Part shown: positions 11,901-21,664 of the stretch, one piece after another
Position numbering within the stretch: position 1 is the stretch's first letter
How the letters are laid out: the number at the start of each line of letters is the position of its first letter
DNA from: Plantago elongata
Taxonomy: Eukaryota; Streptophyta; Magnoliopsida; Lamiales; Plantaginaceae
DNA length: 33,458 bases
Direction: 5' to 3'
Assembly (NCBI GenBank): GCA_036897095.1
Contig: JAYMSP010001314.1
Coordinates: forward strand, 1-33,458
Translations under genes and position numbers: made by a program
Notes under the pieces: model-generated
What the model saw: the letters and a program-made list of their open reading frames with translations, nothing else
Databases searched by the model: none
Told to the model about the DNA's origin: nothing

Positions 11901-12049
11901 GGGTGTGTAGTTGTTTTGGACTGAAGTTCTCATGAATATACTATTTAATCAAGTCACTTGAAAATTCTTATACCATATGAGAGAGTGTGTATCTTTTTAT
12001 ATAATCCTTATTAAACATGTTACTAAATGATTTGGATTGCAAGTATTAC
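8953..12049. other. Intergenic, no gene seen
   Basis: AT-rich unassigned DNA. The open frames at about 10486 and 11509 begin at GTG and TTG, not ATG, and show no motif. A GC-richer stretch at about 10900-11200 has in-frame stops in all frames and may be old repeat sequence. A small perfect stem (ATCGCTTT/AAAGCGAT, about 11700-11726) is present. Confidence 0.5.
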
Positions 12050-12271
12050 AATCTCATTCTTGCTCTGTCCAAAACTCAATCTCTCATTTTCCGGTTTAGT
12101 ATGCCTCAAACTCAAATTTCACTTTCTTAAATGGAAATATCTTACCTACTTTATTCACATCTCTCCTACTATATATTATCCCTGCTAATTTATTCACCAC
12201 ATCTACTATCTTATTCATCTTAAAATTTGTATCGTGACCAATAGAAAATTGAGTCCAAAAAGAAGGGAGTA
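12050..12271 (-). mobile_element. Stowaway-like (Tc1/mariner) MITE, diverged left end
   Basis: The right end GTCCAAAAAGAAGGGAGTA (12253-12271) is the usual Stowaway terminus with TA target. The interior (GTCCAAAACTCAATCTCTC near 12067, the TTTATTCACATCTCTCCTAC type of sequence, and GAGTCCAAAAAGAAGGGAG) follows the common dicot Stowaway/mariner-derived layout. The left terminus is degenerate, so the left coordinate is approximate. It is about 220 bp with no coding capacity. Confidence 0.55.
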
Positions 12272-12275
12272 ATTA

Positions 12276-12403
12276 GGCTGTGTTCTCTTCAACTGAAAAT
12301 CACTTCAGTTCAGTTCAGCTCGGCTTAGTTATAATTTATAACTTATTTCAGTTCAGTCCAGTCCAGTTCAATTATGTAATTCTCAATTGAAGAGAACACA
12401 GCC
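12276..12403. mobile_element. Tourist-like (PIF/Harbinger) MITE, copy 1
   Basis: The terminal inverted repeats GGCTGTGTTCTCTTCAA (left) and TTGAAGAGAACACAGCC (right) match perfectly. They are flanked by TTA target-site duplications at 12273-12275 and 12404-12406. Length is 128 bp. TTA target and GGCTGTGTTC ends are typical of Tourist elements. The interior is a run of CAGTT/CAGTC repeats around a central AT palindrome (TTATAATTTATAA), so a transcript would fold into a long hairpin. Confidence 0.85.
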
Positions 12404-12406
12404 TTA

Positions 12407-12552
12407 GTTGTGTTCTCTTCAACTGAAATCACTTCAGTTTAGTTAAGTCCAGTTCAGTTCGGCTTAGTTATAATTTATACCTTACTCCAGTTTAGTCTAG
12501 TTTAGTTCAGTCCAGTTTAATTCTATAAATTTCAGTTAAAGAGAATATATCC
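12407..12552. mobile_element. Tourist-like MITE, copy 2, adjacent and more diverged
   Basis: A second copy starts immediately after the TTA of copy 1: GTTGTGTTCTCTTCAACTGA at 12407, ending near TTCAGTTAAAGAGAATATA. It shares the CAGTT-rich interior and the GGCTTAGTTATAATTTATA core with copy 1. The right end is mutated (GAATATATCC in place of GAACACAGCC) and no clean second TTA is visible. A tandem pair sharing a target site suggests self-insertion or local duplication. Confidence 0.7.
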
Positions 12553-13694
12553 ATACTAAGCTATATCATCTGATTAGGAATATAAATAATTTGAAAGTAA
12601 CAAAGGAAAACAAAATTTTGTGTCTAAATGGCTGGCTAGGTAAATGGACAGGTCGAGTTATCGAGGAGTCATGTGTTGAAATGATAGTAATTTCATGGCT
12701 TGCTAGCTAGCAAGGGTAAGCTAGGAGTAAATTAACCTAGCTACCTCATTTCCTTGCAAAACAAAGCAAGTGCTGTACTACCACTACTACTATTGCAGAA
12801 TGGAGAAAATACAACTAGCATATGAGGTTAAATTCAAGTAAATAATCAATCGTTTGAGTTGCTTTTAATTTATAGAAGTAATTAAGTGAAGCAAATAGTA
12901 GTTGTAATTTATTCATAGTTTAGGGATGAGCAGAATTAGATGGGTCTCTATCTCCATTTGCTTTATACAATACTCCTACTACTGTGCCTATACAGTCTAG
13001 GGCTGTGACAACCCAGGCAGGCATATTTATTAATTTTGACATCAACTATTAAACCATAAAAAATAAAAAATGTACTTGTACATAATTACAAGTTCAAATT
13101 GGTTGTGGTACTATAGGTACAGATTAATAGGGCTGCACAATAATAGAAGAGAATTGAATTGAAGGGGTGCATGCAGGGTAATGTTTTAAGCAGACAAACC
13201 TAACGGTTCAGTTCACTACATATATACTTTCTGGTCTCAATCCCAAGATATACATATATCATGGATTTTGCAGAACGGATCATGTCATATCAGATTGTGA
13301 TCAGATCAGATCATAAACCTGAACCCTTTTCTTGATTGTCTGTTGCCTTTAATTTGGCTTCTCTGCACTGCTTTGCTTTCTGATGACTTAATGTCATGAC
13401 TCATGAATGTGTTCAGATGATCACCAAACAATTCTTAATTGTTTGCTCTATTAATGAAAAGTTAAAGGTTTCAATTTGCCCAACTTCTCGGCCTAACACT
13501 ACTGTTGCCTCTGTCTCTGGTCAAGATCTTTAATCAACCTGAGCTGAGCAATCTAAACAATTTGAACGTGTCTTAAGATTTATATAACTCACTAATTGTC
13601 TGATTTGTCGTAGCGATCGATTAGGTTGGATGATATCTACTCAGGCACCTACAAAATGATGCACATCCAACTACGAAAATTAAAAATACACAAA
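12553..13694. other. Intergenic, no gene seen
   Basis: AT-rich with frequent stops in all frames. A GATCAGATCAGATC simple repeat occurs near 13300. Nothing else is recognisable. Confidence 0.5.
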
Positions 13695-13702
13695 GCTTAC
13701 AT

Positions 13703-14568
13703 CAGGGCCGGCTCTACTTTTCGAGGCCATGCATAAATTTCATAATTATAAGTTTTACATCTTAAATAATTATCATTACTTGTCGTGCAGTATATGTACA
13801 AAAGCATCATTAATAAAATTTTATATCGGTATGGATTCAAACCTTTATAGTCAGTTAGTATTACTAAAAAAAACTAATTAAATTCAATGATGTTATACTA
13901 TTATTGAAAGTAAATAAAATAAAATAAAATTTAACATAATAAATATTATATCTGCTCAAATTAAAACTTTACATATACTTCTTGACATTGAAATTAAAAC
14001 AGAACAAAACATTATGGGAATAAGTGCAAATGAGTGTAAATATTGCCAATAGGGGGGAAATAAGATAAAACTAATACTTAATTTGGGATAAATGAAGTAC
14101 TTAAAATTATCAAATAATCAATATAACGAAATAAGTGCAAACGAGTGTAAATATTACCAAGAAAGAAAAATAAGATAAAATTAATATTAATTTGGGATAA
14201 ATGAAGTACTTAAAATTATCAAATAATCAATATAACGAAATAAGTGCAAACGAGTGTTAATATTACCAAGAAAGAAAAAATAAGGTAAAACTAATATTTG
14301 ATTTGGGATAAATGAAGTACTAAAATTTTCAAATAATTAATGGAGCGGAAAAAGATAAAAAAATATGCATTTCACAAGGGTCGATCACGAGTGAGGTTGA
14401 CTTCATAAAGCTTAAGTTAACATGATACTCTACTGACAAATCACTACATACTTACTTTCTTACATTTTATATATATACATATATACTTCGTGTAAAAAAT
14501 TTCGATGCCCCCGAATTTTTTGGGCCCTATGCCACGGGCCTGTTGGCACATGCCCTAATCCGACCCGG
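13703..14568. mobile_element. hAT-like non-autonomous DNA transposon
   Basis: The left end starts CAGGGCCGGCTCTACTTTTC and the right end runs TTGGGCCCTATGCCACGGGC through to CCGACCCGG. These are the characteristic GGGCCGG/GGGCCCTA ends of a widespread plant hAT-like family. The outermost bases form an imperfect inverted repeat. Flanking 8-mers GCTTACAT (13695-13702) and GTTTACAC (14569-14576) agree at 6 of 8 positions, fitting the 8-bp duplication hAT elements make. The interior has no transposase frame and contains a tandem repeat, so the element would need a helper elsewhere. Confidence 0.7.
14021..14345. repeat. Tandem repeat, about 110-bp unit, three copies
   Basis: The phrase TAAGTGCAAAYGAGTGT recurs at 14021, 14132 and 14241, giving spacings of 111 and 109 bp. 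Each copy continues through a CCAAgA-type spacer, TTTGGGATAAATGAAGTACT and (A)AATTWTCAAATAATYAAT. Copies 2 and 3 are more alike than either is to copy 1, which has a GGGGGG insertion-like difference. The third copy fades at about 14345. The whole array lies inside the hAT-like element. Confidence 0.85.
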
Positions 14569-14576
14569 GTTTACAC

Positions 14577-16700
14577 CTTAATCCAAAATCCGTTCTTAAA
14601 AGAGTAATCCGACTAAATGTGACTCACATGTTTATGGAAATTATGGAAATGCTGCACGGACCAGGGGAAGAGCATACATGCTATTAGATTTCCTCAAAGT
14701 GGAGTCTTCCATCTAGACAACCAGCTTTCCCAATGAATTTTGAGTTCACCAGCATGGGCTAAGCTTAAATCTGGATGGATTTATTATTATATAATAGTAT
14801 AAAATTCAGTGCTTGATACTTGATAGTGGTTCATCGGGCTTCTAAGTGTTGATTTTGATTTTGACATGGCTAGCTAGGTATTTTGACAAAGACTTTTGAT
14901 ACTGTCTTCTTCTTGCAACTATTATAATTGATCAGTAATCTTTGATCGTGTGATCTCAATTGTACGATAAACAAAAGTGAATATTACTGTGCCTCAAAGG
15001 ATTTCAGTTCAAGTTCATTGATTCATTGAACTCGTCTAGTTTTAGGACCACAATCTAATTATTAACTTGTGTTGGCTAATCCATTAATTATATATTGTAA
15101 TTCTCCACAAGCATGTTCCCTGTTTCCTTTCTTATTGTTAATTTATTTTACTTATTTTTGATCATTTTCAAGAAAATACAGTAGAATTATTTGGGATTGG
15201 ACTGTTAGTGTAAGAAATCACTTACTATTAGTGTATTTACCAATAATTTTGCCTTATTTTGACAGAGTGGGCGCATTTTCAACAATTGGATAAACACATT
15301 TTGTACCACAAAAGTTCCCTATAGACTTAGATCAGCTTCTTAATTAATTACACTTAAACCTCTAGCTCTTATGTGCAATTAACCATTAGTGGAAAAGTCT
15401 TTGGATAAGTTGTCCCTATGAATAACTCAATCTAGGAGCGAATCTAGCTAGACAATACATTATACATTTAACATGTCAAGAAACCCTAGCTAGCTACAAA
15501 ATGGATTTATATATAACCTTAAGTATAACCTAACTACATATATACATTATTTAGGTTTATTGTTATTATATTTATTTAGCTAGGTCAATAAGAGAGAAAT
15601 AATTATACAACCTAGCTTTTGATCAATGACTATAAACATGCAATTTAGAGCTAGAGTGGTCTCACATGTATATATATAATTATATATATCAATTTGATTG
15701 CTAAAGAGCAGACATTATAGGGGCCACAAAGCTGAATTACAACTTTTTCCAGTGTAATATAAGATAAATATAAACAAAAAGTAATTACTACAGTTAATAG
15801 TATTACTACCTGACAACTGTGCCCATGTTATTATCCATAAATACGCATAATATCATTAATAGTGATGGTATGTATAAATATAGATTGATCATTCTACTTT
15901 AATTTGGCTAGCAAAAGTGGACACAATGAAATTAATAAGTCACGACTTTTATTCAAGGGAAAAATAAGCTATTATTATTAGTTTCCTCTGCTTGTTGTTG
16001 ATACATATGAAATCATGATATATATAAGAAACATTTAAGGAGACAAGTTTCTTTCGTTTCTCATAATTATTGAAGTCGTCCCCACTCTATATTGTTGCTG
16101 TTCATTCACTGAAAGGAAACCAGAAAAAATGAATATGTAGCTCTCATACATACGTATATGAATACATACATATACAAGTGTGGGAACGTTTAGCCATCTA
16201 AACATTCATGAAAATTTCACAAAAATTATAGTCATCGTTCGGTTTATATTCAATATTGGTCTGTTCAAACTGTTCATAAATATGTTCGTTAACAAACAAA
16301 TACAAACACGAATACAAAATTTATTATTCGATAGTTCGCGAACTGTTCCTGAACAATACATATATATAATAAATATATATATTTTATTTAAATAATATAG
16401 TAAGTAATATAATATAAAAGTTGTAGACTTGTAGCTTGTCTCAATTTATATTATTCATAGGATAAATATATGATATTATGTGGGATCATAATATTTACCT
16501 TGAAATATAATTTTTTTTTTGGAACTTTTTATTCTGTTTTTTAATATTTATAGACTAAGAAAAATTACTAAGAAAGATACTACTAATCCACTTGTAAAGG
16601 TCAAAGCAATGCTCCTCGGAAATGAAACCTGCAAGGAAAAGTGGCGGGTTAGAGCCTTTAAAACCGGTCTGCCTAAGATAAATCGGTACGATACCCTTTA
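14577..16700. other. Intergenic, no gene seen; GTTC/GAAC-rich stretch at its right end
   Basis: AT-rich with TA microsatellites at about 15670-15690 and 16365-16390 and no coding signal. At about 16215-16355 short alternating GTTCG..GAAC motifs recur (for example TTCGTTAACAAAC, GTTCGCGAAC, GTTCCTGAAC), as in some plant dispersed repeats. From about 16590 the DNA becomes GC-richer, leading into the repeat at 16701, and may belong to the same repeat unit. Confidence 0.45.
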
Positions 16701-17172
16701 GTGGTAGTTGAGTTACCTCAATAGGAGTAAATGCTTGAGTATTTATAGTGGAATCTCCGGGAGACCAAGTCCCGACCGCCGCCGCCGGTTGGTCGGGTAC
16801 ACCCCAAGCCAACACGTGTCCCTGGAGACAGGTGGCATGCCGTGATCTGGCAGGGCTCCGGAAGTATATCTAGTCGGCTCCAAGACAGTCAATAGGTTAA
16901 ATGTCTTTGTCCAGCTCCAGCAATGTTGGTCTCTAGTATTTTGACAATAGTCGGACCTGTTTGGGTAGGGTCAATTCGACTAGTCAGTGTGCTTATGTTA
17001 TGTTGATGATACTAACTCCCTCTGGTCGGCTCCATGACGAAACCAGTTGTGGATAGTCAGCTCCCAAGGTAAATAAGGACGCTTACGACTGATTGCGATC
17101 CTATCTATCACGCGTCGTTGCGGCCCCGTCCTTGAGAGTGAATTAGGAAGAAAGGGACTAATTTTTATATAT
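16701..17172 (+). repeat. Direct repeat copy A (LTR-like)
   Basis: It aligns with 21665-22132 from GTGGTAGTTGA to GTGAATTAGGAAGAAAGG plus AT-rich sequence, at an estimated 85-90 percent identity by eye. It is much more GC-rich than the host DNA (CCGGGAGACC, CCGCCGCCGCCGG, AGTCGGCTCC), as many plant LTRs are. A minus-strand TATA-like CTATAAATACTC lies at about 16738-16749. Identity to copy B ends on both sides at these coordinates. Confidence 0.85.
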
Positions 17173-17724
17173 CATAAGTCCCCTCAGTTTCCGAGTATTT
17201 TAGTAGAAGATAGTCGAGGAATTATGAGGTTCTAGATTGTCGTAGTCAGATGCATCCGTGATCAGGAGCCGGCTAGAGGTGCCCACGGGTTGTCCAATTA
17301 TGGCAATACATTAATGATGAGCGGGACCACCTTACTCACCTCGTCCTCCTATAAATAGGTAGATCCGGAACGTCATTTTCACTCATCCCCTCTGGAGCTT
17401 TTCTTCGGCTTCCCCCTTCTTCGAAAGTGAAGTGCCCCTTAGAGGGTAGTGTGGGGAGCTTTGAAGTCGTTGCCTTTGGGTTTGTAATCTTCATTGCTCT
17501 AGGCTCGGTCATCTGGTAATAGACGACCTGAGGAAAGCTCTTCCTCCGTTGTGAGTGAGCTTTTCCTCGGTCGTTTGCTACTGGATGACTCAGGCGGACA
17601 ACTCCCAATTTTCGTTTCCTCGTGGTTGGTCCTATCAGACCCCTGGAAGCTCTGTTAGAAATATTAACTGTCGGGGAGAGCCCTTTCTTGCCGGCTTGCC
17701 AGTTCTCCTTCTCACAGAGCTCAG
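17173..17724 (+). repeat. LTR-like leader sequence present only next to copy A
   Basis: This non-coding, GC-richer segment includes a plus-strand TATA box CCTATAAATAGG (about 17348-17359) followed by pyrimidine-rich sequence, the appearance of the promoter and R-U5 part of an LTR or of an element leader. It is absent after copy B, which instead passes into unrelated AT-rich DNA at 22133. Together with copy A it may form one LTR of about 1.1 kb reading rightward, in which case copy B is a 5'-half fragment. The boundary with gag at about 17725 is abrupt. Confidence 0.4.
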
Positions 17725-18720
17725 GATGAATGCAAAGAAACTCTTGAAAAAGAAATTTCTAATTTGACCAAGGTATCTGTATTAAAGTCGCTGAAATAGC
17801 ATATCGTAAATCCCAGATATCGGAGAATGAAAATTCTCTTAAACTAGCTTGAATGATCTAAATGAAAAGTTGAAGAAACTTCTTCTTGAAAATGAAGAAC
17901 TCAGAAAGAAAGAGGTATTTTTCAAATCATTTGTCAAAGCTAGTGACACTTTCACGGAGGTTCAATCATATTTGAGAGACCCTTCTGAGAAATGAGGACT
18001 TGGACTTGATGCCCAATCAAGTAATTTCACTCATCTGAAAAAGAGTGATGGAAGGTTGACCTTTGTGAAAAGTCAACAGAAAGGTTTCTGAAAGCTAAGG
18101 TTCTTGACAAAGGTAAAGCAGTTGCGTCCAAGCCTTTGAAGGAACAACAAGTCCCAAAAAAAACATGTGGAAAAGGTTTCTGAAAAGAAACATGATCCTT
18201 TATCTTGTGATCATCCACAATGTTGTATCACTAGGAAGGAAAGCATCGCCGGTTTGGGTGTATTTTGTACTGTACCATTCTATGGATATAGGGATGATGG
18301 ACAAATTAGTGAGGCTGCTGAAATCGTGTTCATAAAGTCAATGGTGCTCAAAATGGCATGGGTATCGTGCTATCGGGAAGGTCCTAATGCAACAATGTAA
18401 TGAAGGACAAGAGCGATCGTGGAAAGCTAGAATTGCTTATAACAATTAGTAGAAGTGGAAGCAATCTCAAGCCACTGAAAATCTGCTCAGGGCTAGAAGA
18501 AACATGACCAGGAAGACTAAACTTGCTGAAAAGCAAACTCAGAATCCTGACAAGTCTCTGAAGCCACCACGAGGAACACTCCAAGAAGGGAAATCTATCT
18601 GAGATCCGATGATTCTAAGTTTCCTCCTTATATGTTCTAAGTAGACAAAAACCTACTCCTTAGAGATTTATTCATAAATGGATTCCCACAGGAAGACTGT
18701 TTAGTCTAAGTGGTTCTATT
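17725..18720 (+). pseudogene. copia gag, C-terminal part only
   Basis: The fragment begins in the coiled-coil part of a SIRE-like Gag (Glu/Lys/Leu-rich DECKETLEKEISNLTK), followed by a second coiled stretch near 17850-17935 with FVKASDTFTEVQSYLRD, a region conserved late in such Gags. The N-terminal Gag domain is missing. A short stretch near 18260-18310 may be a degenerate zinc knuckle, but the Cys/His ligands are not clear. Stops and frame changes occur throughout. Gag would form the particle that packages the RNA; this copy cannot. Confidence 0.65.
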
Positions 18721-18755
18721 TCTGAAGCACGAACCTAACTCATGTTTCCTGTTTT

Positions 18756-18948
18756 GTGCAGAACGTGTCATGGACTAAGGCTCAATGGCTATTTGATAGT
18801 GGATGCGGGAAGCACATGACAAGTTACAAAGTAAACTTGGTCTATAATAGAGTATGTGATACTGGACCAAACATCAGGTTTACTGGAGGAGTATTAAATC
18901 CTTCTATAGGATTTGTCAACGTCATATTGGGGTCCCTTACGATCTGAC
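18756..18948 (+). pseudogene. copia aspartic protease fragment
   Basis: WLFDSGCGKHMTSYK contains the retroviral-type protease active site DSG in the copia context (W-x-D-S-G-x-x-x-H-M-T). The enzyme cleaves the Gag-Pol polyprotein. The frame runs into a stop at about 18947, where the reading shifts to the frame of the next segment (DVLHVKGLKYNLLS...), so the protein would be interrupted. Confidence 0.75.
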
Positions 18949-19370
18949 GTATTACATGTTAAAGGTTTGAAATATAATCTTCTGAGCATGAGCAAGTTTG
19001 CAGATAGGGGATATTCGGTGAAAATTAAATCGAAGTTCTGCAAATTAATTTGACAATGAGTCAAAGCAGACAGTCTCGGCTGCTAGGCGGAAAGGAAGTC
19101 TATATGTCGCTAATTGAACATCTGCCACAACTGAAGAATGTCTCATGGTGAGTCAATCAGGTCACACTAAAGAACACTGGCTATAAGAGAATGAATCACT
19201 AGAATTTCAAAACTCTGAACAAACTTGCCAAGAAAGAGTTATTGGTTGGATTACCTAAAACTACATTCAAAAAGTACGGTGTCTGCTCTGCTTGTCAATT
19301 GGGAAATAATTCAAAACCTTTTTCACGTCCAAAACCCGACATTCATGTGTTAGACCACTACAACTATTAC
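18946..19370 (+). pseudogene. copia GAG-pre-integrase / integrase zinc-binding region
   Basis: It opens with VLHVKGLKYNLLSMSKFADR, the usual stretch after copia protease. After a heavily broken middle, it continues near 19200-19310 with FKTLNKLAKKELLVGLPK and CSACQLG, the end of the HHCC-type zinc-binding domain in front of integrase. The two Cys of the C-x2-C pair are visible. A TAG interrupts just before FKTLNK, and several stops lie between 19040 and 19190. Confidence 0.7.
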
Positions 19371-20032
19371 ACATCGATCTTTTTGAATCATCTGTAACTA
19401 GTTATGCAGGCAAGAAGTATGGTCTACTTAATGTAGATGACTTCTCTAGGTTTACCTGGGTTGTCTTTCCGAAATAAAGGTCTGATGCTAGGGTGGACAT
19501 ACCAAACTTGCTGAACAAGTTTGAAGTCTTGAAAAACGACAAGGTATTTGCTATCAGAACAGACCATGGTACTGAATTTCTAAATCAATATATAAAAGAG
19601 TTTTGTACCTACAAAGGTATACAACATCAACTATCTTCAGTAAGGACACCACAACAAAATGGCGTTGCTGAAAGGAAGAATAGGACCCTTAAAGAAGCTG
19701 CAAGGACAATGCTAGCTGACACTGAAATAAGTGAAATTTATTAAGTTGAAGCTGTAAATACAACATGCTACGATCAGAACATATATTTGATAAACAAATA
19801 CCATGACAAAACTCCCTATGAGCTTTTGGTCGGTAGATCCCCTAATATCAAACATTTGAGGGTGTTTGGTTGTAGATGTTTTATTTTTAACAATGGGAAA
19901 GAATACTTGAGAACATATCAACCAAAGGCTAATGAAGGTGTATTTCTTGGTTATTCTATGAATAACAAAGCCTACAGATTATACAACAAGAGAATAAAGA
20001 AGATTGAAGAATCAGTTCATGGTATTCTATGA
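19371..20032 (+). pseudogene. copia integrase
   Basis: The catalytic D,D-35-E triad is present: VDDFSRFTW (first Asp), RTDHGTEF (second Asp) and QQNGVAERKNRTL (Glu). The C-terminal core KTPYELLVGRSPNIKHLRVF with VFGCRCF and GVFLGYS follows, as in intact copia integrases. The enzyme inserts element DNA into the chromosome. Breaks: a TAA after VVFP at about 19475, a stop after SEIY at 19742-19744, and a stop at 20030-20032. The residues look little altered, so the breaks probably came after loss of selection. Confidence 0.85.
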
Positions 20033-20402
20033 AGGAAGCAAGAAAATACCCCTTGATGAAGAACCCTTAGAAAGGAGAAACTTTGTCATTGATATTGAGG
20101 ATGAGTCTGACGAAGAAAAACAAGATGTGCCTAGTAACAATCAGATGACTCTTAGACATGATGAAGAATTTCCTATGAGAAATCCAGAAATGGAAACTGA
20201 GTATATTCATCGTAGAGACCATTCTGGGAGTAACCTTTCTGAAAGACATATTCCAGAAACCTTTAACACTGAACAACTGTCTGATATTTACCGCACTTCA
20301 AGTGTACAAAATATCAATGATACTGAAGAAGTATCAAGTTATAATTGTAGTGATTCACATTCAGATCACGTAGATAATGACCCTACTAGTTCAAGCCTAT
20401 AA
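20004..20402 (+). pseudogene. Acidic integrase-RT linker of the copia polyprotein
   Basis: A 132-codon open frame rich in Glu, Asp and Ser (for example DIEDESDEEKQDVPS) lies between integrase and reverse transcriptase, where SIRE-like copia polyproteins have a low-complexity linker. It overlaps the end of the integrase frame in a different phase, which implies a small indel near 20000-20030. A stop at 20400-20402 separates it from the RT frame. No enzymatic motif. Confidence 0.6.
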
Positions 20403-21655
20403 TGAAATGGATTAGGGATCATCCTGCTAAGGATGTGATTGGTCCAATTGATGAAGGTGTTAGAACTATGAGAGCAATAGCTGAAAATGTTGATTCTCTC
20501 TTTGGATATTTTATCTCAAACATTGAACCTAAGACTATTGAAGATGATTTAAAGGATCAAGATTGGATCTATGGAATGCAAGAAGAGTTGGATCAATTTG
20601 AGAGAAACAAGGTCTGGAAACTAGTTCCATTTGTAGAAGGAATATATGTGATTGGAACTAAGTGGGTTTTCAGAAACAAGAGGAATGAGTCTGGTGAAAT
20701 AACCAGAAATATAGCAAGGTTGGTTGCCAAGGGATTTACCCAGATTGAAGGCTTAGACTTTGATGAGTCATATGCACCAGTTGCAAGATTTGATGCAATC
20801 ATACTATTTCTAGACTTTGCAGCTCATAATGACTTTAAAGTTTATAGATGGATGTTAAAAGTGCATTTCTAAATGGTGAACTAGTTGAGGAAGTCTATGT
20901 TGATCAACCACCAGGCTTTGAAGTTTTCTCACAAAGTAGGATGGTCAATAAGTTACAAAAAGTTTCGTATGGACTGAAATAGGCTCAAAGAGCATGGTAT
21001 GACACTTTGTCCATATACCTTCTGGACAATGGTTTTAAAAAAGGTGAAGTTGATAAAATTTTATTTACCTTAGACCATGATGGGAAACTACTTTTAGTTC
21101 AAATATATATTGATGACAGTATATTTGGATCTAAAGACAAGCAACTTTGTGATGATTTTGCTGATCTCGTGAAGAGAAATTTGAGATGAGCATGATGGGA
21201 GAATTGAATTATTTCCTAGGATTGCAAGTCAAACAACTCAATAATGGAATATTCATCAGTCAAACAAAGTATGCAAAGTATATGCTCAACAAGTTTAATT
21301 TAAAGCCTTCTGAAAAGAATGCCAAGATACCTATGAGCATAGAAACCACAATGACTTATATTGAATTTGATAAGAGTGTTGAAGAACATAAGTATAGGAA
21401 ATTGATAGGTTCACTTCTCTACCTTACTGCAAGCAGACCTGATATTCAATATGCAGTTTGTGTGTGTTCTAGATTTCAGTCAAATCCTATGCAATCACAC
21501 TACAACATCGCTATGAAAATATTAAGGTATGTCAAAGGTATTGTAGAAGTTGGACTGTGGTATCCTAAAGAAAGTAGATTGAGTTAGTTGAATACCCAGA
21601 TGCTCACGAATTAGCGTGTAGTCGGATGAAAGTGATCCAAGTAGATATAGAGAGC
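20402..21655 (+). pseudogene. copia reverse transcriptase with the first part of RNase H
   Basis: This is the most legible copia segment. It has KWIRDHPAKDVIG, QEELDQFERNKVWKLVP, GTKWVFRNKRNESGEI, ARLVAKGFTQIEGLDFDESY, the catalytic box YIDD at 21106-21117 (Ile where most copia have Val) and SMMGELNYFLGLQVKQ, then LIGSLLYLTASRPDI. The wording matches the SIRE/Maximus lineage. Breaks: a frame change after KVYRWMLKVHF (about 20872), a TAG where the conserved Gln of YGLKQ should be (about 20980), a TGA at about 21188 and a stop at 21585-21587. Beyond that, another frame still reads LVEYPDAHELA, the start of RNase H, before copy B begins. Confidence 0.9.
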
Positions 21656-21664
21656 AATATATTA

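Noticed and set aside
14021..14345. The spaced repeat as a CRISPR-like array
   Set aside because: The unit is a head-to-tail tandem repeat of about 110 bp with no unique spacers, in a plant transposon.
17725..21655. A functional copia polyprotein
   Set aside because: The catalytic residues of protease, integrase and RT are visible, but stops, frame changes and the missing gag N-terminus and RNase H rule out a working product.
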